Source: Burkholderiales bacterium (lineage in GTDB: Bacteria > Pseudomonadota > Gammaproteobacteria > Burkholderiales > Usitatibacteraceae). From it: 52,522 nt of DNA. The stretch spans positions 1 to 52,522 of the forward strand of contig JANYBL010000045.1 of assembly GCA_025360815.1 (NCBI GenBank), given 5' to 3'. Positions 45,609 through 52,522 of the stretch are shown in pieces; position 1 is the first letter of the stretch, and each line of letters begins with the position of its first letter. The notes beneath the pieces are model-generated. The model did no database searches and was not told the DNA's origin. It saw only the letters and a list, made by a program, of their open reading frames with translations. Both the position numbers and the translations under genes were made by a program.

Positions 45609-47611
45609 TTCAGGGAAATACCTGAAACTCGAGTCTGGGCGGGCGTTTTGAGGTAGAAAATGCCCAGCGCTGACGACTGTGCCGTCGATGCAAATGTTGT
45701 TTCCGCTGTTGTTTCTGCTGTTGTTTCCACTGCTGCCCCCTCTCCCGCCGCGACTTTTTTTGTCACACCCGCGGCCATGATTTCCACCCACCGATTCATT
45801 TTCGTTTCCAGCACGGCCAGTGGCAGATTGCCATCTTTCAACAGTTCATTGTGAAAGGCACGGAGGTCAAAACGAGCACCCAATTTTTGTTCGGCGGCCC
45901 GGCGTAATTCCATTATTTTTAATTCGCCAATTTTATAAGCCAAGGCTTGACCGGGAATGGCCATGTAGCGCTCAATTTCTTGTACCTGATCTTCGCGCCG
46001 CCCGCCTTCGCTGGCTAACGAATAATCAATGGCCTGCTCGCGGGACCAGCCTTTGGCGTGTAGGCCCGTATCGACCACGAGGCGAATCGCACGATGCATT
46101 TCACCAAGCAAGCGACCGAGATATTGGTATGGATCGCCGTACACGCCCATTTCCACGCCCAGGCTTTCCGCATAAAGCCCCCAGCCTTCGCCATACGCCG
46201 TAAAACGGGAATAACGGCGCAAACGCGAAAGGCCGGATTCCTGCGCAAGCGAGGATTCAAAATGATGGCCGGGCAATGCCTCATGTAAAAATAGTGAGGT
46301 CATTTTCGGGGTTGAGTAAGTAGTTGCGTCGCGCACCGGTGCGTAAAAGATTCCGGGGCGCGAACCATCTGGTGCGCCAACATTATAGTGCGCTGCGGCG
46401 GTGAGACGGGTGATTTCCGGCTCTGGACGGATATCGAGTGCAGAACGAGGCTGCTTGAGAAAGAGCTTTTCGAGCAAGGGCGTAACGTGCCGTTGAATCA
46501 CACGATACGCTTCGATCACCTCAGCCTCGCTTTTAAACGGAGTGAGTTTTGGGTTGGTTGGCACCGATGCAAGGAGCTTATTCAGATCACCATCGAAGTT
46601 TTGCTGCTGGCGAACTGTTTCCCGAACTTTTTCCATTTCGCCGCGAATGCGTGCGACTTCGCTCAAGCCAATTTGGTGAATCTCATCGGGCGTGAGCTGA
46701 GTGGTGGTCGATTCGCGAGCGCGGAAGGCGTATTTGGCTGCACCATTCGGCGTGCCTGCCAGCCCCGCCGTATCGCGGCACTGCGGCAGATATTCCTTCT
46801 CAATAAATTTGTACAACCGATCAAAAGCGGGCGTGGTCTTTTGCGCAATTTGGTTTCGATAGACATCTGTTAAACGGCGGCTCTCATCGGCGCTAAAAGT
46901 CGCTGGAAAATTCATCACGGGCGCATAAAAACCGCTCGCGCTGGCGTCTGCCACCATTTGTGTTTTAAGTTGGTCCAACACCCGCACCATTAAAATTTTT
47001 GGCTGCACCACTTGCTTTTTCATGCCTTCGCGCATGACGGTAATTGCGGAATCTACCCAGCCAGGGAAACCATCCATCCGGCGCAAAAACGCATCGTAAT
47101 CCGCTACCGTGCGAAATGGCTGCGCGCCCTGCGTGGAAGCGAGTTGCACCAGCGTTAACGGCAGCGAATAAAACTGATTGAACGGTGTGAGATTAAAATC
47201 GAATTGCAATTCTTCGAGCCGCGCCTTCAATCTATATTCGAGTACAGCATAGGTGAGTTGATCAGCAGTTGACGATAGTGAGGCACTGTCTATTTTTTTT
47301 AGCGCGGCCAAAGTTTCGGTTTGCAGCGCACGATCACGTTCGCGCGCTTCCGGCGTAAGGTCGTTTACAAATTGCCCCGCGTAGCGAGTCTCTCCTACCA
47401 TCGTGGCGCGGATCGGATTGAGCGCAAAACTTGCGTCAACATAACGCTCCCCGAGCGCGGCAAGCAAGGGCGATTGAACAGCATTGAGGGTGGCGGGCGG
47501 AGTGGAAGGTACAGCGTTCGTTTGCGCAAACACGCTCGCGCCGATACTGCTAAAAGCCAGCAAGAAAAAACAGCAGCGAACCGAACGGCCGAACAAAAAC
47601 ATTACATTCAT
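45605..47611 (-). CDS. exported DUF885 (metallopeptidase-like) protein
   Basis: A 668-residue protein starting at the ATG with GGAG eight bases upstream and a signal peptide (cleavage near SVFAQ); a longer start at 47719 would bury the signal. DUF885 proteins resemble M3/M32-type zinc peptidases: the HEALPGHHFE motif near residue 442 supplies the two zinc histidines and catalytic glutamate, and RYSRFTAYGEGWGLYAESLG follows with the third ligand glutamate. The C-terminus after KKVAAGEG is unusual, with TTAE repeats and a final stretch encoded by a dispersed repeat. The ends of this and the LytTR gene overlap. Confidence 0.9.
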   Translation of the reverse strand: MNVMFLFGRSVRCCFFLLAFSSIGASVFAQTNAVPSTPPATLNAVQSPLLAALGERYVDASFALNPIRATMVGETRYAGQFVNDLTPEARERDRALQTETLAALKKIDSASLSSTADQLTYAVLEYRLKARLEELQFDFNLTPFNQFYSLPLTLVQLASTQGAQPFRTVADYDAFLRRMDGFPGWVDSAITVMREGMKKQVVQPKILMVRVLDQLKTQMVADASASGFYAPVMNFPATFSADESRRLTDVYRNQIAQKTTPAFDRLYKFIEKEYLPQCRDTAGLAGTPNGAAKYAFRARESTTTQLTPDEIHQIGLSEVARIRGEMEKVRETVRQQQNFDGDLNKLLASVPTNPKLTPFKSEAEVIEAYRVIQRHVTPLLEKLFLKQPRSALDIRPEPEITRLTAAAHYNVGAPDGSRPGIFYAPVRDATTYSTPKMTSLFLHEALPGHHFESSLAQESGLSRLRRYSRFTAYGEGWGLYAESLGVEMGVYGDPYQYLGRLLGEMHRAIRLVVDTGLHAKGWSREQAIDYSLASEGGRREDQVQEIERYMAIPGQALAYKIGELKIMELRRAAEQKLGARFDLRAFHNELLKDGNLPLAVLETKMNRWVEIMAAGVTKKVAAGEGAAVETTAETTAETTFASTAQSSALGIFYLKTPAQTRVSGISLN
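45616..45675 (+). repeat. dispersed intergenic repeat, copy 2, inside the 3' end of the DUF885 gene
   Basis: It matches 36277-36328 (shared AAAT-CC, GAACTC, CTGGGCGG, CGTTTTGA and GCGCTGA blocks) with an extra segment before the last block. The DUF885 reading frame runs through it and takes its final two dozen residues from it. Confidence 0.7.
45696..45731 (-). repeat. three 12-base repeats encoding TTAE units
   Basis: GTTGTTTCCGCT occurs three times with one change per copy; on the minus strand it encodes ETTAETTAETT near the DUF885 C-terminus. It is in frame, so copy changes are tolerated. Confidence 0.88.
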
Positions 47612-47867
47612 GCCAACATCTCCATTTGGTTCAGTGGGTTCATGGTTCGTTGCGGTCAGGGCTTTCAGCTTCGCAACCAAAACAAGCAAGAAATTGATGA
47701 TAAAGGAAAATTCGGTCAAGAGAAACCTGACCCAACTTTCTCAGAAATTCCTTATCGACGCGGTTTCCCCGGCGCAATTCCACCCGCGCAGTTTCCCCTG
47801 CCTAATCGTCTCACCGCAATTTGATCGCCGGGGGAATTGCTCCCGTGCCGGCGCGTCAGCTGCCGAT

Positions 47868-49031
47868 CTACTGCTCGGGTTTGCGCAGCCAGTTTCGTGC
47901 GGTCAGTGTCAGTCGAGATTGTTCACGCTCGATATCAAACGACCGGCGTTCTTCTTCTGCGCGTTGGCGCGCCGCCATTTCTGCCGCCGTATTGCCCGCA
48001 AGATGCTCTAGTTCGACGAGCGCAGCGAACAGCTCGCCTATGCGAAACGATGGTCGCAACGTTTCCGCTGCTTTCAAGCCGTCTTCGAGCGCCGAGCGGG
48101 CACGGGCGGGATCGCCCAAGCGCGCGTTTAGCGATGCAAGCCGCAAGCTCCAGGGTGGAATCGGGCTCAGGTATTTTGCTTTTGCGGCAATCGCCAACAC
48201 GGCTACCGTTTCATCACGGGCCTCGGCCAGTTGCCCGCGAAATTCTTTAATCCGCGCTTTAAGTCCCAGCATGCTGACGATCATCGTCACATTGTTTTCC
48301 AGCTGGGCTCTTGGGAGAACCACCTCAGCAAGCGCCAACGCTGTGGCGCATGCTTCTTCAAGCAGCGCCGGTTGCGCTAGGTCTGCATAATATTGCGCTT
48401 GCTTGCCGTTGAGCGTTGCCAAGCTGGCGATTAGGCGGTTCTCGAACGCCGCATCGCCCAAGCGACGAACCGCTTCAAGTGCTATACCCAATTGATAGTC
48501 GGCCTCGTCGAAGCGAAGCAGATCGCTGAGATTTTCGGCGTAAACCATCCGTGCCCGCGCTTCCAAATCGTCGTCGCGCAAGGCGACCGCCTCCGTGCAC
48601 GCGCGTTCTGCGACTGGCAATGATTCGTTCAGCAGGCGCATCACAAACGCGGAGCTGGCGACAGAGCACAGCGCATGCGCCTGTGCTTGGACATCGTTGA
48701 GCTTCACAGCAAGTGTGAAAGCATCGATTCCCGACGAAAGAGCGGCCGAGGCATTGTTATTCATGCTGTGACAACGCGATGCGGCGTTCAGTGCTGCTAA
48801 CTCTGCGCTTGGATTTGCCGCGTCACGGGCGCGTTCGCGAGCTGCCAACGCTAGGGCGAGGCCGCGCTTGATATTACCGTCCAACGCGATGCGCACTGCC
48901 TCGTCCGCCATTGCCAGCAGCGGATCCTGCTGCGGCAACGGGTCATCAGAGCCACTGGTTGGCCGGGAAGTATTCAGGTCCGTTGATCGGGTCGGAGAAT
49001 TCAATGTTTCCCCGCTGGCAGGTGATGCCAA
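47868..49031 (-). CDS. TPR-like helical protein, possibly a truncated diguanylate cyclase
   Basis: The 387-residue protein is almost entirely alpha-helical repeats (for example AELAALNAASRCHSMNNNASAALSSG). It ends RRSFDIEREQSRLTLTARNWL, which resembles the helix that leads into the GGDEF domain of TPR-containing diguanylate cyclases; here the reading frame stops. Downstream, past the stop, a frame contains GDQIAV, faintly like GGDEFAV, but too close to be an intact domain. The start is a TTG with a poor ribosome binding site, so the N-terminus is uncertain. No partner gene is evident. Confidence 0.65.
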   Translation of the reverse strand: MASPASGETLNSPTRSTDLNTSRPTSGSDDPLPQQDPLLAMADEAVRIALDGNIKRGLALALAARERARDAANPSAELAALNAASRCHSMNNNASAALSSGIDAFTLAVKLNDVQAQAHALCSVASSAFVMRLLNESLPVAERACTEAVALRDDDLEARARMVYAENLSDLLRFDEADYQLGIALEAVRRLGDAAFENRLIASLATLNGKQAQYYADLAQPALLEEACATALALAEVVLPRAQLENNVTMIVSMLGLKARIKEFRGQLAEARDETVAVLAIAAKAKYLSPIPPWSLRLASLNARLGDPARARSALEDGLKAAETLRPSFRIGELFAALVELEHLAGNTAAEMAARQRAEEERRSFDIEREQSRLTLTARNWLRKPEQ

Positions 49032-49470
49032 CGCCTTTTATTCACTTGATGATTAATTCTACGCCGGGAAGTGCGGGGAAATGCAAACAAATGTGGCGTC
49101 CGGTAGCGCCTTTTCAGGAATTGCCCCCGTTGCGCTCAATGCCCCATCGCTGTTATGCACAGGTGCTGGAGCACGGCAATATTCGAACAGGAACAGCCGT
49201 GCTTAGCAAGTCGGGATGAGCAAAACATGCGATTGTTATGATAGCATTCGCGCCGAAAATCAAACTTTTCCCCGCTCAGTTGTCGCGACTAAAGGCCAAC
49301 CCCCGGCAACAAATGGCATACTGCCGTACCCAGCAGCATGAACCAATCCAACACCGATGCTGACTTAATAAAATTACGATAATGACGCGCTGATTTTTCA
49401 TGATGCGCAAGACGAAGCTGAATTCGAATACCAACTAATTGATGTTTACATTTCACCCAAAGGATAAATT
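49032..49470. other. 439-base intergenic region
   Basis: No gene is supported. It holds the divergent starts of the TPR-like gene and the DUF2167 gene; AAAGGA at 49460 is the latter's ribosome binding site. I see no repeat or operator. Confidence 0.5.
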
Positions 49471-50370
49471 TTGAAAAAATATTGGCATGCATTTCTGGTC
49501 CCTGTGTTGATGGCAGGCGTTCTGGTGGGGCTGCCTGCAGCGGGTCAAACCGATGGGAAAAAGATTTCTGCGGAAGAATTCGTTGCTTCGCTCAAGTTTC
49601 AAACCGGAAAGATCAATTTGCCGAATGGCAAAGCATCGCTGAATTTGTCCGACTCATTTCGCTATCTGGCGCCCGATGATGCGCAGCGCGTGCTGGTTGA
49701 TGGCTGGGGAAATCCACCCGGCGGCAAGACGCTGGGGATGATTTTCCCCGCAAGCATTAGCCCGTTGGATCCGGCGGGTTGGGGTGTGGTGGTGACGTAT
49801 AACGAAGATGGTCATGTTAAGGATGATGATGCCGACAGCATCAAATACGATGAACTGCTCAAAGACATGCAAGCGGCCACTGCTGAGGATAATGCAGACC
49901 GAAAAAAGCAGGGCTACGCAGCCATGACGTTGGTGGGCTGGGCAGAAAACCCAAGTTACGATAAAGCCACCCATAAGTTTTATTGGGCGAAGGAATTCGC
50001 TTCTGAAGGCGAATCGGAACATTCGCTTAACTACAATATTCGCGTGTTGGGCCGCAAAGGTGTTTTGGTATTGAACGCGGTTGCCGGTATCAAGCAATTG
50101 CAGGAAATCAAACGGGAAATGCGGCAGGTAGTCGCGTTCACTGAATTTTCAGCGGGCAATCAATACAATGAATTCGATAGCAGCACCGATAAAGTTGCTG
50201 AATATGGGTTGGCCGCATTGGTCGCTGGTGGCGTCGCGGCCAAGCTTGGATTTTTTGGCAAAATCTTTGCGTTGTTACTCGCGTTCAAAAAATTCGTGTT
50301 GATTGGCTTGGCAGTGGCTGGCTCAGCGATCTATCGGCTTTTTGGCGGCAAGAAAAAGGACGCTGAATAA
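49471..50370 (+). CDS. DUF2167 membrane-anchored protein
   Basis: A 299-residue protein that begins with a TTG behind AAAGGATAAATT. It has a signal peptide or N-terminal anchor, a periplasmic DUF2167 domain (LNLSDSFRYLAPDDAQRVLVDGWGNPPG, WGVVVTYNEDGHVKDDDADSIKYDELLKDMQ, YAAMTLVGWAENPSYDKATHKFYWAKE), and one or two hydrophobic segments near the C-terminus followed by a basic tail (GGKKKDAE). The family's function is unknown. It is 10 bases upstream of an M50 peptidase gene on the same strand, so the two probably form an operon. Confidence 0.92.
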   Translation: MKKYWHAFLVPVLMAGVLVGLPAAGQTDGKKISAEEFVASLKFQTGKINLPNGKASLNLSDSFRYLAPDDAQRVLVDGWGNPPGGKTLGMIFPASISPLDPAGWGVVVTYNEDGHVKDDDADSIKYDELLKDMQAATAEDNADRKKQGYAAMTLVGWAENPSYDKATHKFYWAKEFASEGESEHSLNYNIRVLGRKGVLVLNAVAGIKQLQEIKREMRQVVAFTEFSAGNQYNEFDSSTDKVAEYGLAALVAGGVAAKLGFFGKIFALLLAFKKFVLIGLAVAGSAIYRLFGGKKKDAE

Positions 50371-50380
50371 GCGCGCCGTC

Positions 50381-51097
50381 ATGTTGAAACTTTTTACTTA
50401 TCTGTTTGCCGTCGGCAAGTTTGGTAAGTTGCTGACCACAGGTGGCACGATGATCATTTCGATCTTCGTGTACTCGTGGGTTTATGGTTGGAAATATGCG
50501 GTTGGCTTTGTGCTGCTTATTTTCTTTCATGAAATGGGGCATTTCATTGCGGCACGACAGCGCGGCTTGGACGTTGGTGCGCCAACGTTCATTCCTTTTG
50601 TGGGCGCGTGGATTCAGCTAAAAGAGTTTCCGGTTGATGTGGAAACCGAGGCCTATATTGGCTTCGCAGGGCCGATTGTTGGCACGGCTGCTGCACTTGT
50701 CTGCTATGGGCTGGCACGAAATCAGGACAGCGCATTATTGATGGCGCTGGCCTACTCCGGGTTTATGCTCAATTTATTCAACCTGATCCCGATTTCGCCG
50801 CTCGATGGCGGGCGCATCACCGCCATCATTTCACCCAAGATATGGCTGGTCGGCGTGCCGTTGTTGGCGGCATTGTTTTTTTATAACCCAAGCCCGATGT
50901 TGATCTTGATCGCGATATTAGCGTTTCCGCAATTGAAAGCTGCGCTTTCCAAAGACAACGGCGCGGCAAATTTACCAGCCGGCTATTACAATGTGCCGAT
51001 GAATCAACGCGTCAACTATGGCGTGCTCTACCTTGGCTTGGTGACGTTCTTGGCGATCATGGCATACGAAATGCATCGTGATATGGGGAATCGTTAG
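50381..51097 (+). CDS. M50 (site-2 protease-like) intramembrane metallopeptidase
   Basis: A 238-residue polytopic protein. The zinc motif FFHEMGHF gives H50, E51 and H54; the second site NLIPISPLDGG carries the aspartate ligand (D142) after N134. The ATG at 50381 is used because it follows the DUF2167 stop by 10 bases; the upstream frame overlaps that gene. About six hydrophobic segments fit a site-2 protease core, without PDZ or CBS domain. The substrate is not known; DUF2167 is a candidate partner. Confidence 0.9.
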   Translation: MLKLFTYLFAVGKFGKLLTTGGTMIISIFVYSWVYGWKYAVGFVLLIFFHEMGHFIAARQRGLDVGAPTFIPFVGAWIQLKEFPVDVETEAYIGFAGPIVGTAAALVCYGLARNQDSALLMALAYSGFMLNLFNLIPISPLDGGRITAIISPKIWLVGVPLLAALFFYNPSPMLILIAILAFPQLKAALSKDNGAANLPAGYYNVPMNQRVNYGVLYLGLVTFLAIMAYEMHRDMGNR

Positions 51098-51930
51098 TTT
51101 GGGTCAACGGGGTTAGCGCGCCATCGCATTTTTTAACGACAATTCTAGGCACGTTTTGCTTTGCCCACCGCGACTACGGTACTGATGCTTAAATTAACGC
51201 AATGGTCGTCAGTGGGGGTTCGTGACGGCTAAGGGCGCTATTGCTTAAAAACGGTCAGCGTAAATTGTCATCGGATATTGCCACCTTGGCCTCTAGCGGC
51301 GTAATCGTTTGCCTAACGACAAGCGCCAATCCATCACCGATGCCACGCTGATGAGCCCACCGCAGCCTGCGCGCTCGGCCGATTTGGTGTCGACGGGCGC
51401 CTCATATTGACGATACACATTTTGCTCACCTGTCAGAACTGACGGGTTCTTTTTTTCTTTTTTTTATTAACCTTACTTCGGTCGGCAATACATCTAATTT
51501 TTGTAATTTTTGTCGCGTAAATTTATTTCCTAATTTTAGGAAATCGATCAGAGGGGTCAGGGTTATTTGTTTTGCTACATAGCGAAAAGCCTCGCTGATC
51601 CGTTTGACTTTGTAGCACAAATTCAGCTCGGCGTACTAATTTGCGGATGGCCGGAAGTGTTCCGACAGCGGACGTTCATCCCGTGTTTGCGGGATGGACG
51701 ATGCCCACTTTCGCAACCAGAATGCAGCCGAGCAAGTGATTTTGTTAATCAAGTTGGCGATGCAAATGCGCCTGCAAAAAACAAATCAGGAACCAGTTGC
51801 ATTTGATTTTTGGCTATTCATCCGAGACACACCTTAGGGCTCATTTCACACGACGAAGAGTGCGGCATCCACAGGCGGCGGCAAATCTGGATCAACCCGT
51901 CTTTCAATACCAGCGTATAGGAGAGTTCTT
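51098..51930. other. 833-base intergenic region with possible mobile-element debris
   Basis: No gene is supported. Notable are a T-rich stretch at 51450-51470, GAGGGGTCAGGGTT at 51551, and the hairpin CGTTCATCCCG-TGTTTG-CGGGATGGACG near 51673-51700. These resemble scattered element ends rather than coding DNA. A GGAG ribosome binding site at 51920 belongs to the next gene. Confidence 0.45.
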
Positions 51931-52522
51931 ATGGACTTTAGAATAAGCGGCCGAATTGAATCAGCTGACGGCGATTCATCAGCACTTGGCGAATGCCGCG
52001 TGGAACTATTCTTCGAGCAGCAAGTTTCTCCTGAACTGCCAAGGTCAGCTTTCGGGTTACGGGACGAGGGATCGAGTAGCAGTAACGGGTCAGACCAAAA
52101 GACCAAAGGCGGGCGTGTCTCTACGCGCACCGATGAGGCGGGAAACTTTACGATCAGCCTCCCGACCGATCAGCTCTTTGACAATGCGGCGATGTTGCAA
52201 TTTGTCGTGTCGGGACCGGCGGGACAAATGATCGGCAGGACCTCGCGCACCCTTGGCGAACTAAAAGACGTCTTGGTAATAGCCGTCAGCGCAAATAATC
52301 TCACACCCATTCCGCTGGTGGTGCCTGAAAGCCTGAAGAAGTCCGAAACCCGCCGGATCACCGGCCGGGTGATCGATCGTGACGGCAAGTCGGTGCCGGT
52401 CAATTCTCAGGTAATGTTGCTTGCACGCAAGGCGGAAGGCGGGGCCGGCGGCGGTGAAGTAGCCATGCCGGTTTTGGTGGCGAAAACAGATGCCGCTGGC
52501 TATTTTTTCGGCGAGGTCGCAA
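51931..52522 (+). CDS. partial large protein with prealbumin-like repeats, running off the window
   Basis: From an ATG with AGGAGA ten bases upstream, the frame is open to the window edge (197 codons). The sequence begins MDFRISGRIESADGDSS and shows two carboxypeptidase-regulatory-like units: RVSTRTDEAGNFTISLP and RITGRVIDRDGKSVPVNSQVMLLARK ... KTDAAGYFFGEVA. There is no signal peptide. It resembles the N-terminus of a large multi-unit protein, whose function depends on what lies beyond. Confidence 0.72.
   Translation, partial: MDFRISGRIESADGDSSALGECRVELFFEQQVSPELPRSAFGLRDEGSSSSNGSDQKTKGGRVSTRTDEAGNFTISLPTDQLFDNAAMLQFVVSGPAGQMIGRTSRTLGELKDVLVIAVSANNLTPIPLVVPESLKKSETRRITGRVIDRDGKSVPVNSQVMLLARKAEGGAGGGEVAMPVLVAKTDAAGYFFGEVA

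Noticed and set aside
47320-48400. Long plus-strand frames opposite the DUF885 and TPR-like genes
   Set aside because: They are shadows of the minus-strand genes, which have signal peptide, zinc motif or helical-repeat patterns.
51300-51320. attC-like core GCCTAAC
   Set aside because: No matching GTTRRRY core is found at a suitable distance, so it is not an integron recombination site; the integrase relic is 50 kb away.

Overview
The window looks like a chromosomal segment of a mid-GC betaproteobacterium, probably Burkholderiales or Nitrosomonadales. The order TPR gene, lolB, ispE, tRNA-Gln, prs, rplY, pth, ychF is a familiar betaproteobacterial arrangement. So are argJ followed by a DUF815 ATPase and mutT, and a bioB-F-H-C-D cluster. 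This placement rests on gene order and protein resemblance read by eye; no search or composition calculation was run.

Layout. 1-0.75 kb: a decayed integron-type integrase cut by the window edge. 1-8.7 kb: a minus-strand housekeeping block (ribosome quality control, peptidyl-tRNA hydrolase, L25, PRPP synthetase, tRNA-Gln, isoprenoid and lipoprotein-sorting genes). 9-17.4 kb: mostly plus-strand genes (mutM, a dynamin-like GTPase, argJ, an ATPase, mutT), with a minus-strand acyl-transfer-type hydrolase and a cupin between. A perfect ten-copy GGTTTTT array lies between convergent genes at 12.25 kb. 17.4-18.1 kb: an Hsp20 gene with a textbook sigma-32 promoter and a leader hairpin that covers its ribosome binding site. 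18.4-24.9 kb: an exported-protein island in which two large, otherwise unrelated proteins carry the same 153-residue C-terminal module, nearly identical at DNA level. 24.9-30.3 kb: a tightly overlapped biotin operon ending in a periplasmic copper chaperone gene. 30.6-31.8 kb: comF and trmL.

31.9-36.3 kb is the most interesting stretch: an ECF sigma factor, a small zinc-finger anti-sigma factor and a bufferin-type RiPP cassette (DUF2282 precursor, MNIO/DUF692 enzyme, DUF2063 partner). A terminator-like hairpin separates the precursor from the enzyme genes. A periplasmic PilJ-N domain protein lies where many such operons have a DoxX gene. With the PCuAC gene 8 kb away, this suggests copper or thiol-metal stress handling; the inducer is inferred, not shown.

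37-52.5 kb is accessory and loosely packed: an old yellow enzyme, an ohr/ohrR pair with the operator inside the promoter spacer, two small lipoproteins, an acyltransferase divergent from a membrane LytTR regulator with three phased direct repeats between them, a DUF885 metallopeptidase-like protein, a TPR protein that may be a truncated diguanylate cyclase, a DUF2167 plus M50 peptidase pair, and a gene running off the right edge. Intergenic spaces of 300-830 bases here hold repeats, palindromes and gene debris.
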